Below are positions 42,435 through 50,781 of a DNA stretch of 64,000 nucleotides, piece after piece (position 1 is the first letter of the stretch; every line of letters starts with the position of its first letter). The position numbers and the translations under genes are program-made. Below the pieces are notes generated by a model, which was given only the letters and a program-made list of their open reading frames with translations, was not told the origin of the DNA and did no database searches. The DNA lies in the NCBI GenBank assembly GCA_002412965.1, contig DHWB01000003.1:329147-393146 (forward strand). Direction: 5' to 3'. The stretch is from Desulfomicrobium sp. UBA5193. Lineage in GTDB: Bacteria; Desulfobacterota; Desulfovibrionia; Desulfovibrionales; Desulfomicrobiaceae.

Positions 42435-45179
42435 ATGGCAACCGAACGGAAGAGGCTTGATGAGGCGCGTGAGAACGAGGTTCCGTGGAAGAAATGGGGG
42501 CCGTATCTCTCCGAACGGCAGTGGGGGACAGTCCGCGAAGACTACAGCGAAGGCGGGGATGCCTGGAACTTCTTCACCCACGACCATGCCCGCTCCCGCG
42601 CCTACCGCTGGGGCGAGGACGGCATCGCCGGCATCTCCGACGATAGGCAGCGGCTCTGCTTCGCCCTGGCCTTGTGGAACGGCAGGGACCCCATCCTCAA
42701 AGAGCGCCTCTTCGGGTTGACCAACAGTGAGGGGAACCACGGCGAGGATGTGAAGGAGTACTACTTCTACCTCGACAGCACGCCGACCCACTCCTACATG
42801 AAGTACCTCTACAAATACCCGCAGGCCGCCTACCCCTATGAGGCTCTTGTTCGCACCAACGGGCAGCGGTCGCGGGAAGAGATGGAGTACGAGCTGCTGG
42901 ACACCGGCGTGTTCGACGACGACCGCTATTTCGACGTCTTTATCGAATACGCCAAGGCCGGGCCGGAAGACGTCCTAGTGCGGATCACGGCCGTCAACCG
43001 GGGGCCGGACGCGGCCGAGTTGCATCTTCTGCCGACGCTGTGGTTCCGCAACGATTGGGCGGAGTGGATCACCGAAGCCAACAGGGCTCCCGAAAAGCCG
43101 GACCTCAGGCAGATCACGGTGGCGGCGGGGACGAGCGCCATCGCGGCTGCGCATCGGCTGCTGGGCGAGTTTGTATTTTCTTGCGAAGGCGACGCACCGC
43201 TCTACTTCACCGAAAATTCCACCAACAACGATCGACTGTTTCCGGGTCGCCCAAATGCCGCGCCCTTCGTCAAGGACGGCATCAACGACTGCGTGGTGCA
43301 GGGGAAACACGAAGCCGTGAATCCTGAAAAACAGGGCACCAAGGCCGCCGCGCACTATCGGTCGACGGTCGATGCCGGAAAATCCGTCGTGGTCCGTCTG
43401 CGGCTGCGGAAAAATTCCACGGATCACGCAGCAGCGCCTTTCGGGAAGGATTTCGACGAAGTATTCGCCGCCAGACTTCAGGAAGCGGATGCTTTTTACA
43501 CATCCGTGACGCCGCCGTCGGTGAGCATTGATGCGGCGAGAGTCATGCGTCAGGCCATCGCCGGGATGATGTGGAGCAAGCAGTTCTATTTCTTCGACGG
43601 GGACAGCTGGCTGGAGGAGCACAATTCCCACCCCCTGCATAGTGGCTATAAAAACGCCCGCAACTCGGACTGGTTCCACATGCTCAATGAGGACATCATC
43701 TCCATGCCCGACAAGTGGGAGTATCCGTGGTACGCGGCCTGGGACCTGGCTTTCCACACGCTGCCGCTGGCCATCGCGGACCCGGATTTCGCCAAGGAGC
43801 AGATGAAGCTCATGCTGCGCGGCTTCTACCTGCACCCAAGCGGCCAGATGCCCGCCTACGAATGGAACTTTAGCGACGTGAACCCTCCGGTCCACGCCTG
43901 GGCGACCCTGTTCCTGCACCGCACCGAGCAGGCCTTGCGCGGTCAGGGGGATATGGAATTTCTCAAGACGGCGTTCAACAAGCTCGTTCTCAACTTCACC
44001 TGGTGGGTGAACCGCAAGGACCGCTTCGGCAAGAACGTTTTTGAAGGGGGGTTTCTGGGCCTCGACAACATCGGCGTCTTCGACCGCAGCGCCCCGCTGC
44101 CCACCGGCGGATATCTGGAACAGGCGGACGGCACGGCCTGGATGGCGTTCTTCACCCAGAACATGTGCGAGCTCGCGATTGAGCTGGCTACCCAGGACCC
44201 TGACTACGAGGAGATGGTCCTCAAATTCTCGGAGCACTTCTACTTCATCGCCGCAGCCATGAACCGCCCTGACGGGGACGGCATGTGGGACGAGGAGGAC
44301 GGCTTCTATTACGACCTGTTGCGTCTTCCCGACGGCAGATCCCAACGGCTCAAGGTGCGCTCCATGGTGGGCTTGCTCCCCTTGTGCGCGACCACGGTGG
44401 TCGAAAAATGGCAGCGGGACAGCATTCCGCGGGCTTTTTCGCAGCTCGGCAAACGTCTGGGACGGATGCCGGAGCTCCTGGAGTCCATCCATGCCACTGG
44501 GCCGGGCCACTACGGCGTGGCCGAGCGGGGAATCCTGGCTCTGGTCAACGAACAGCGGCTGCGCAAGATTCTCACGAAAATGCTCGACGAGAACGAATTC
44601 CTGAGCCCCTACGGCATCCGCTCGCTCTCCAAGTTCCATGAGGATCACCCCTACATCTTCCATGCGCAGGGCCAGGAATATCGCGTGGGCTATCTCCCGG
44701 CCGAGTCGAACACGGGCATGTTCGGCGGCAACTCCAACTGGCGCGGCCCCATTTGGCTGCCCGTGAACGCGATCCTCATCCGGGCGCTGCAGAACTATTA
44801 CCTGTACTATGGCGACAATTTCAAAATCGAGTGCCCGACGGGTTCCGGCAAGCTGATGAACCTCTTCGAGGTCAGCAAGGAGATAGCCGACCGGCTCGGC
44901 CGCATCTTCACCCAGGACGAGGACGGACGGCGGCCCGTGTACGGCGGCACGGAGAAATTCCAGAACGATCCGCACTGGCGGGACCACATCCTCTTTTACG
45001 AATACTTTCACGGCGACAACGGCGCGGGCCTTGGCGCGAGCCATCAGACCGGCTGGACCGGGCTTGTGGCCAAGACCATCCAGCTCTACGGCCTGCTGGA
45101 CCCCGAGCAGATCTTGAAAGAGGGCAAGCAGGGGGCGTTCATCAAGGGAGCGCAGGCAAGCGGAGGGAGCACGAAATGA
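42435..45179 (+). CDS. GH63-type (MGH1-like) glycoside hydrolase
   Basis: 914 residues, cytoplasmic. It begins with motifs usual in the MGH1-like/GH63 group (WGPYLSERQWGTVREDYS, WNFFTHDHARSRAYRWGEDG). A beta-sandwich region follows, then an (alpha/alpha)6 barrel with WGxxHN-equivalent aromatic and acidic motifs: DKWEYPWYAAWDLAFHTLPLA, GQMPAYEWNFSDVNPPVHAWA, GYLPAESNTGMFGGNSNWRGP. GH63 members include processing alpha-glucosidase I and bacterial mannosylglycerate/glucosylglycerate hydrolases; the latter would fit osmolyte turnover here, but the substrate is not proven. Its stop overlaps the next ATG, so it is coupled to a GH13 enzyme. Confidence 0.9.
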   Translation: MATERKRLDEARENEVPWKKWGPYLSERQWGTVREDYSEGGDAWNFFTHDHARSRAYRWGEDGIAGISDDRQRLCFALALWNGRDPILKERLFGLTNSEGNHGEDVKEYYFYLDSTPTHSYMKYLYKYPQAAYPYEALVRTNGQRSREEMEYELLDTGVFDDDRYFDVFIEYAKAGPEDVLVRITAVNRGPDAAELHLLPTLWFRNDWAEWITEANRAPEKPDLRQITVAAGTSAIAAAHRLLGEFVFSCEGDAPLYFTENSTNNDRLFPGRPNAAPFVKDGINDCVVQGKHEAVNPEKQGTKAAAHYRSTVDAGKSVVVRLRLRKNSTDHAAAPFGKDFDEVFAARLQEADAFYTSVTPPSVSIDAARVMRQAIAGMMWSKQFYFFDGDSWLEEHNSHPLHSGYKNARNSDWFHMLNEDIISMPDKWEYPWYAAWDLAFHTLPLAIADPDFAKEQMKLMLRGFYLHPSGQMPAYEWNFSDVNPPVHAWATLFLHRTEQALRGQGDMEFLKTAFNKLVLNFTWWVNRKDRFGKNVFEGGFLGLDNIGVFDRSAPLPTGGYLEQADGTAWMAFFTQNMCELAIELATQDPDYEEMVLKFSEHFYFIAAAMNRPDGDGMWDEEDGFYYDLLRLPDGRSQRLKVRSMVGLLPLCATTVVEKWQRDSIPRAFSQLGKRLGRMPELLESIHATGPGHYGVAERGILALVNEQRLRKILTKMLDENEFLSPYGIRSLSKFHEDHPYIFHAQGQEYRVGYLPAESNTGMFGGNSNWRGPIWLPVNAILIRALQNYYLYYGDNFKIECPTGSGKLMNLFEVSKEIADRLGRIFTQDEDGRRPVYGGTEKFQNDPHWRDHILFYEYFHGDNGAGLGASHQTGWTGLVAKTIQLYGLLDPEQILKEGKQGAFIKGAQASGGSTK

Positions 45180-46654
45180 AAACCTGGCCCAAACATCCTG
45201 TCATCTACGAGATAAACACCTGGGTCTGGCTCAGCGAACTTGAGCGCAAGCACGACAGGCTGGTGGATCTGGCCACGGTCCCGGAACAGGAATGGGAGAC
45301 CATCGCCGCGCACGGGGCGGACGCGGTCTGGTTCATGGGTGTCTGGGAGCGCAGCCCGGCCGGGATCGCCATTTCCCTTGAAAACCAGGGGCTCCTGGAT
45401 GATTTCGCGCGCGCCCTGCCCGACTTCACCCCCGCAGACAATGTCGGCTCGCCCTATTGCGTGCGGCGCTATGTGGTCGATGAGCGTCTGGGTGGGCCGG
45501 GCGGGCTCGCCACCGCGCGCGCGGCTCTGGCACAGCGCGGCATGCGCCTCATCCTTGATTTCGTGCCGAACCATGTCGCTCCGGACCACCCTTGGGCCAG
45601 CGAGCATCCCGAGTATTTTGTGCGAGGCGACGCGCAGGACGCGAAAAGCGATCCGACCTCGTTCATGGAGGTTGGCGGGACGGTCTTCGCCTGCGGCCGC
45701 GACCCCTTCTTCCCGGCCTGGCCCGACGTGCTGCAGCTGAACGCCTTTGATCCGGAGCTCAGGCAGGCCGTCGTGGCCACGGTCATGGATATCGCCGGGC
45801 AGTGCGACGGCATCCGCTGCGACATGGCCATGCTCATGCTGAACAACATCTTCGAGCGCACCTGGGGACAGCGCGCCGGGGCAAAGCCGGGCGACGACTA
45901 CTGGCGTGCGCTCATCCCGGCGATCAAGGCGAAGTGGCCGGAATTTTTATTCATGGCCGAAGCCTACTGGGACCTGGAGTGGGAGCTGCAGCAGCAGGGC
46001 TTCGACGCGTGCTACGACAAGAAGCTCTACGACCGCATGGAGCACGAAGGCGCCGAGAGCGTGCGCCAGCATCTTCTGGGGGATATTGAGTACCAGGAAA
46101 AGATGGTCCGCTTCATCGAGAACCATGACGAACCCAGGGCCGCCTGCGCCTTTCCGGGCGAAAAGGGCCGCGCCGCAGCGGTTGCGGTCATGACCCTGCC
46201 CGGAGTCAAGCTGCTGCACGAAGGGCAGTTCGAGGGACGCAAGACACGGCTGCCGGTCTTTCTCGCCAGGCGCCCGGAGGAGTCTGTCGATCAGAATCTG
46301 GCGGCCTTCTACGGGCGTCTGTTGCAGGCGGCGAACCAAGAGGTGATCCGCAACGGGGCGTGGAGCCTGTGCGAGCGCAGCGGCTGGCCCGACAATCAGA
46401 GCTTTCGGAATGTTCTGGCCTGGTGCTGGATCAAGAACGAGGAGCGCTGCGTCGTCGCCGTGAATTTCTCCGGCGAGAGGGTCCAGGCGCATGTCCAAGT
46501 GCCTTGGGATGATCTGCGGGGAAAATTCTGGCGGCTGAGCGATGCCATGCTGGGCGAGACGTTTGACAGAAGCGGGGACGAGATGCGGGATGCGGGCCTG
46601 TATGTCGAGCTGGGGCCGTGGGGCTTTCACCTGCTGCGTTTGCGGGTTGGCTGA
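45176..46654 (+). CDS. GH13 alpha-amylase-family enzyme
   Basis: 492 residues from the ATG at 45176, which overlaps the stop of the GH63 gene (ATGA); upstream in-frame codons lie inside that gene. TIM-barrel motifs of GH13 are visible: LILDFVPNHVA (region I), GIRCDMAML with the nucleophile Asp near 218 (region II), FMAEAYWD with the acid/base Glu near 260 (region III) and IENHDEPR (region IV, transition-state Asp). A C-terminal beta domain follows. No signal peptide, so it acts in the cytoplasm on an alpha-glucoside; hydrolase versus transglycosylase or phosphorylase cannot be decided. Pairing with GH63 suggests a common oligosaccharide or compatible-solute substrate. Confidence 0.92.
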   Translation: MKTWPKHPVIYEINTWVWLSELERKHDRLVDLATVPEQEWETIAAHGADAVWFMGVWERSPAGIAISLENQGLLDDFARALPDFTPADNVGSPYCVRRYVVDERLGGPGGLATARAALAQRGMRLILDFVPNHVAPDHPWASEHPEYFVRGDAQDAKSDPTSFMEVGGTVFACGRDPFFPAWPDVLQLNAFDPELRQAVVATVMDIAGQCDGIRCDMAMLMLNNIFERTWGQRAGAKPGDDYWRALIPAIKAKWPEFLFMAEAYWDLEWELQQQGFDACYDKKLYDRMEHEGAESVRQHLLGDIEYQEKMVRFIENHDEPRAACAFPGEKGRAAAVAVMTLPGVKLLHEGQFEGRKTRLPVFLARRPEESVDQNLAAFYGRLLQAANQEVIRNGAWSLCERSGWPDNQSFRNVLAWCWIKNEERCVVAVNFSGERVQAHVQVPWDDLRGKFWRLSDAMLGETFDRSGDEMRDAGLYVELGPWGFHLLRLRVG

Positions 46655-46705
46655 TCCTGGCCTTGGGAGCGGGAAGAGACTTTGCGGACGTGGAATTTGG
46701 GAAGT

Positions 46706-46738
46706 GCCTCCGGGACCTGGTTGGATGGACCCGGAGGC
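46706..46738. terminator. Hairpin between convergent genes
   Basis: GCCTCCGGG (46706-46714) and CCCGGAGGC (46730-46738) form a perfect 9-bp stem with a 15-base loop between the GH13 gene (+) and the aminotransferase (-). No T-run on either side. Confidence 0.55.
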
Positions 46739-46747
46739 GCTGGAAAC

Positions 46748-47944
46748 CTAACTGCTCGCGTATGTCTTGAGGGCCTGGAGTCCCTTGCGGATGTCCGCCA
46801 CGTCGATGCCTGAATAGGCCAGACGGACGAAGCGCCGATTTTCGCCTGGCAGAGGGCGGCCAAAGTGCAGGCGGGTGCAGAGCGAGACGCCCGTCCTGAC
46901 CAGGATATCCTCCGCGAAGCCCGCGTAGTCTGCGCCAAAGCCCTTGCGCGTCATCAGTTCCGTGACCTCCGGGAAGAGGTAGAAGGTGGCCTCGGGGCTG
47001 GGGCAGTTCACTCCCGGCATGGAGTTCAAAAGCTCCACCGCCGTGTCGCGTCGCTCTTTGAGCGTCGTCAGGATGGCCTTGGGGCCGGACTGGTCGCCGG
47101 TGAGGCCTTCGAGGGCGCCGTACTGGATGAAGTGGTTGGAGCAGGACTCGTCGTTGACGTTCAATTTGGCGATGACGTCGATGACGCTTTTGGGGCCGAT
47201 GGCGGCACCCAGGCGCCAGCCGGTCATGGCGAATTTCTTGGAGAAGGTGTAGAGGATGACGCTTCTCTCCTGCATGCCGGGAATGGCGGCCAGGGAGGCG
47301 CTCTTTCCGCCGTAGCGGATGTCGTAATAGGCCTCGTCCAAGAGTACTGACAAATCGTGGCGCATGGCCAGGTCGGCCAGACGTTCGCGTTCCCCGGGGG
47401 TGCACTCGGCGCCGAGCGGGTTCTGCAGGTCGTTGATGATGATGGCTCTGGTGCGCGGGGTGACAAGGCTTTCCAGATATTCGAGGTCGATATGGAAGCC
47501 CGAGTCATCGCGAACGTAGCGGTAGGGCACGGCGACCCCGCCGTGGTATTCGATCTGGGACTCGTAGATGGGATAGCCGGGGTTGGGGTAGAGCACTTCT
47601 TCGCCGGGGTTCATGCAGGCCATGATGAACTTGCCGATGACAGGCTTGCCGCCTGGCTGGATGGCCACGTTTTCCATGGCGAAGGAGACGCCGCGACTGG
47701 CGCTGACATCCTGGGCCAGGGCGTCGCGCAGTTCGGGAATGCCAGGACTCGGACAGTAGCCGGTCTTCCCGGCACGCATGGCCTGACAGGCGGCGTCCAT
47801 GACGTTGGCCGGAGTGGGGATGTTCATGTCGCCCAGGTGGAAGGGGAAGACTTCCTGACCGGCAGCCCTGTGGGCTGCGGCACGGGCAGCCACGGCAAAG
47901 GCCGTCTCGGTGCCGAGTCGCGTGATTCTGTCTGCGATGAACAT
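46748..47944 (-). CDS. PLP-dependent class I/II aminotransferase of the TTT-transketolase operon
   Basis: 398 residues from the ATG at 47944, placed six bases after GAGG; a GTG at 47956 overlapping the previous stop is an alternative. Fold-type I aminotransferase motifs: YCPSPGIPELRDALA, the NPGYPIYE cofactor pocket, INDLQNPLGAECT, LDEAYYDIRY, and the Schiff-base Lys in YTFSKKFAMTGWRLG (near 235), with a final FGRPLPGENRRFVRLAYSG. It transfers an amino group between an amino acid and a 2-oxo acid or a sugar-like keto compound. It is the last gene of the operon; its partner reactions (transketolase, isomerase) suggest that it handles a C3-C6 keto acid, which is an inference. Confidence 0.9.
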   Translation of the reverse strand: MFIADRITRLGTETAFAVAARAAAHRAAGQEVFPFHLGDMNIPTPANVMDAACQAMRAGKTGYCPSPGIPELRDALAQDVSASRGVSFAMENVAIQPGGKPVIGKFIMACMNPGEEVLYPNPGYPIYESQIEYHGGVAVPYRYVRDDSGFHIDLEYLESLVTPRTRAIIINDLQNPLGAECTPGERERLADLAMRHDLSVLLDEAYYDIRYGGKSASLAAIPGMQERSVILYTFSKKFAMTGWRLGAAIGPKSVIDVIAKLNVNDESCSNHFIQYGALEGLTGDQSGPKAILTTLKERRDTAVELLNSMPGVNCPSPEATFYLFPEVTELMTRKGFGADYAGFAEDILVRTGVSLCTRLHFGRPLPGENRRFVRLAYSGIDVADIRKGLQALKTYASS

Positions 47945-47952
47945 GGATGACC

Positions 47953-48915
47953 TCACTTGAGTTTGAATATTTCGGATTCGATGAATCGCCAGGTCGCAAG
48001 ATAGTCCCCGGCGCGCATGAGGCGGGTGAACTCATCTTCAAGGTTTTCCAACAGGGCCCACACGGCATTGGTCAGGCGTGCGTTGGCCTCGAAGGTGCGC
48101 TTGATGTCCCAGCGGGTGGGCGAGGTGTCCGACGTCAGATAGTCGTTGTACCCATAACGGCGGAGGTAATAGAGGAACTCCACGTATTCAAGGTAATGTT
48201 TGGTGCCGCAGAAGTAGTCCCAGTCCCACCTGCCGTCGTTGTCGTTGATGTGCACGTAGAGGCGGTAGGGGCTTTCGGAGATGAGAGCCACCGCTTCGGC
48301 GGGATGCTCATTCCCGTATATGGAGTGCCCGAAGTCGAGAGTCACACCCATGTTTACGGGCTTGATGTCGTTCAGCAGGCACAGGGTCTTGGCGGCGTTG
48401 TCGAGGAAGCAGCGTCCGCGCGTCTCGCTGGGCTTGTATTCGATGTGCAGCGGGATGTTGTTCTTATAGTCCCCGGCCTCGCCGAAGGTCTCGATCAGGC
48501 GTTTCCAGGCCATGGCGTAGTCGTACTGGAAGGAAAATTCGAAGCCGTCGCCCAGGGGGCAGCAGGTGACCTTGTCGGCGCCGACGGTTTCGGCGAAGTC
48601 TTTAGAATCCTTTATGAACTGGACAGCGCGTGCCCGCACGGCCGGGTCAGGCGAGGTCAGGCCCCCGTTCACGAACTCGGGTTCGGCCTTGACGTTGACG
48701 TTCACCGCGGCCACGGCCAGGGCGTATTTGTCCAACAGCCTCTTTACCTCGGTCGCGTCGCTGGCCTCGTAGGGGTAAATGAGTTCCACTCCGTCCTTGC
48801 CTTCGATGTCGGCCATGAGGGCGAATTTCTCTTCGAGGGAGAGTGGGGTGTTGTATTCGTGAAAGCGGTCTCTGGTTCTGCCCAGAAACGCGGTGATGAT
48901 GCCCAGTTTCAGCAT
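47953..48915 (-). CDS. Xylose-isomerase-like TIM-barrel isomerase/epimerase
   Basis: 320 residues from the ATG at 48915 (AGGAGGG seven bases upstream); its start overlaps the end of the transketolase C gene by seven bases. The AP-endonuclease-2/xylose-isomerase fold is visible: DIEGKDGVELIYPYE, a metal-ligand Glu in HIEYKPSETRGRCFL, VTLDFGHSIYG (Asp/His), and YVHINDNDGRWDWDYFCGTKH. Family members isomerise or epimerise ketoses and inosose-type compounds using a divalent metal. Within this operon it probably reshapes the sugar or keto acid before or after the transketolase step. Exact reaction unknown. Confidence 0.88.
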   Translation of the reverse strand: MLKLGIITAFLGRTRDRFHEYNTPLSLEEKFALMADIEGKDGVELIYPYEASDATEVKRLLDKYALAVAAVNVNVKAEPEFVNGGLTSPDPAVRARAVQFIKDSKDFAETVGADKVTCCPLGDGFEFSFQYDYAMAWKRLIETFGEAGDYKNNIPLHIEYKPSETRGRCFLDNAAKTLCLLNDIKPVNMGVTLDFGHSIYGNEHPAEAVALISESPYRLYVHINDNDGRWDWDYFCGTKHYLEYVEFLYYLRRYGYNDYLTSDTSPTRWDIKRTFEANARLTNAVWALLENLEDEFTRLMRAGDYLATWRFIESEIFKLK

Positions 48916-49880
48916 GCCCGTCCCTCCTTTTTGGTCAAGAGTTCCTTGGTCGTGCGCACGATCCAGTCTGCGGAAAAACCGTACTTGTCGAGCAGCTTGC
49001 CGTATTCGCCGCTTTCGGCAAACGTGTCTTTGAGTCCGAGGTTGGCAAACGGAACCGGTTTGTTTTTCAGACACCAGGTGGCCAGTTCATACCCCAACCC
49101 GTTTCGGGCCTGATGATTCTCGGCAACGAGAAGCGCGCCCGTCTTGGCCAGCGAGGCCGCCAGACGGCCGGCGTCAAAGGGCTTGACGCTGTACATGTCG
49201 ATGACTTCGGCGCTGATCCCTTCGGAGGCAAGAACCTCCGCGGCCTGCAGGGCCTGGAACACGATGTCGCCATAGGACACGATGGTGATGTCGTTGCCTT
49301 CGCGAAGCAGATGGGATCCCCCGACATGGAACTGTGTGGACGCGTCGTAGATGTCGAAAAGGGGATCGCGCATCAGTCGGACAAAGACCGGCCCGGATGT
49401 CTCGATGGCCAGATCCAGGGCCTTGCGCGCGGCGATCGTGTCGGCCGGCACGATGACCTTCATGTTCGGCAGGGAGGTCATGTAGGCGATGTCCTCGGTG
49501 GCCTGGTGGGTCACGCCGTCGATGGCTGCGGTGAGGCCACCGTGGGAGGAGAGGAATTTCACGTTGAGGTTGGGATAGCAGACGAAGGTCCGCACGGATT
49601 CCACGGCGCGCATGGTCAGGAAAACGCCGTAGCTGGAAACGACCACGGGGCGGCCGTCGGCAGCCATGCCCGCGGCTGCGCTGACCATGTTGCCCTCGGC
49701 GATGCCCATGTTGAAATAGCGGGTCGGGTGGGCGCAGCCGAAGAGGTTGGTGTAGGTCGATCCGCCGATGTCGGCTTCGAGCACGGCGAATTCGGTGTTG
49801 ACGGAGGCATACTCGACCATGCGTTCGGAAAAGGCCCGGCGGGTCGGCATGTTCGCTTTTTTCAGTGGTATCGCTGTCAT
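48909..49880 (-). CDS. Transketolase, C-terminal subunit
   Basis: 323 residues comprising the pyrimidine-binding and C-terminal domains. It has the catalytic Glu in NMGIAEGNMVSAAAGMA near 58-74, SYGVFLTMRAVESVR, HGGLTAAIDGVTHQATEDIA, and a C-terminal domain with VIDMYSVKPFDAGRL and AENHQARNGLGY. It starts directly after the stop of the N-terminal subunit gene (TAG-ATG), so the two halves are made in equal amounts and form the active TPP enzyme. Split transketolases usually serve special pathways instead of the housekeeping pentose-phosphate cycle, which fits its operon with a carboxylate transporter. It moves a two-carbon ketol unit between a ketose and an aldehyde. Confidence 0.93.
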   Translation of the reverse strand: MTAIPLKKANMPTRRAFSERMVEYASVNTEFAVLEADIGGSTYTNLFGCAHPTRYFNMGIAEGNMVSAAAGMAADGRPVVVSSYGVFLTMRAVESVRTFVCYPNLNVKFLSSHGGLTAAIDGVTHQATEDIAYMTSLPNMKVIVPADTIAARKALDLAIETSGPVFVRLMRDPLFDIYDASTQFHVGGSHLLREGNDITIVSYGDIVFQALQAAEVLASEGISAEVIDMYSVKPFDAGRLAASLAKTGALLVAENHQARNGLGYELATWCLKNKPVPFANLGLKDTFAESGEYGKLLDKYGFSADWIVRTTKELLTKKEGRAC

Positions 49881-50723
49881 CTAGGCCCCCTTGATTTCGT
49901 CGAGCGCGCAGCAGAACTGCTCGTTGTTGGGGCACTTGCCGTGCCATTCACAGATATTTTCCATATAGCTCACGCCTTTGCCTTTGACGGTGCGGGCCAC
50001 GATGCAGACAGGTCCGCCCTTGTGGTCGCGAGCCGTGTCCAGGGCTCCGAGGATCTGCTCCATGTCGTGACCGTCTATTTCCATGGTGGTCCAGCCGAAG
50101 GCTGCGAATTTGGCAGCGATGTCGCCCATGGGCATGACGGTCTCGCAGGGACCGTCCATCTGCAGGCCGTTGCGGTCCACTATGGCCACGAGATTGCTCA
50201 GACCGAACTTGTTGGCGGCCATGGCTGCCTCCCAGACAAGGCCCTCGTTCAGTTCCCCGTCTCCGAGGACAACGTAGACCTGGAAATCCTTCTTGGAGAG
50301 GCGTCCTTCCAGGGCCATGCCCACGCCGATGGACAGGCCGTGGCCCAGGGAACCGGTGGTCATGTCCACGCCGGGGGTCTTGTGGATGGGATGCCCCTGC
50401 AGGATGGATTCGAAGCGGCGCAAGGTTTTGAGTTCCTTGAGGTCGAAATATCCGCGTTTGGCCAGACAGGCGTAGAGCACGGGGCAGGCGTGCCCCTTGG
50501 ACAGCAGCACCCTGTCGCGGTCGGGCCAGCGTGGGTTAGCCGGGTCCGTGCGCATGATGTCGAAATGCAGCGCCGTCATGATGTCTGCGGCCGAGAGGGA
50601 TCCTCCGGGATGACCGGAATTGGCTGTATGGATCATGTCCAGGATCAGGAGCCGTATCTCTTTGGCGGTCTCTTTGAGTATCCCGGCGCGTTCGGCGCGC
50701 GTGCCCGTGGCGTCGTGTGTCAT
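49881..50723 (-). CDS. Transketolase, N-terminal (TPP-binding) subunit
   Basis: 280 residues from the ATG at 50723 (AAGGAGTGACC upstream); the longer in-frame region upstream overlaps the transporter gene and is rejected. It shows the TPP/diphosphate-binding set: HTANSGHPGGSLSAADI, SKGHACPVLYACLA, TTGSLGHGLSIGVGMA, and the GDGELNEGLVWEAAMAANKFGLSN motif ending in VDRNGLQMDG. It forms the active enzyme with the C-terminal subunit encoded next. Located 58 bases after the large transporter subunit gene. Confidence 0.94.
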   Translation of the reverse strand: MTHDATGTRAERAGILKETAKEIRLLILDMIHTANSGHPGGSLSAADIMTALHFDIMRTDPANPRWPDRDRVLLSKGHACPVLYACLAKRGYFDLKELKTLRRFESILQGHPIHKTPGVDMTTGSLGHGLSIGVGMALEGRLSKKDFQVYVVLGDGELNEGLVWEAAMAANKFGLSNLVAIVDRNGLQMDGPCETVMPMGDIAAKFAAFGWTTMEIDGHDMEQILGALDTARDHKGGPVCIVARTVKGKGVSYMENICEWHGKCPNNEQFCCALDEIKGA

Positions 50724-50781
50724 GGTCACTCCTTGTTGCGACGCGGGATGTCGTGGTCCCCGCGGTTGTTGATACCGTTTT

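Noticed and set aside
42975..45044. 689-codon frame antisense to the GH63-type enzyme
   Set aside because: No motifs, composition of a shadow frame, entirely inside a well-supported gene.
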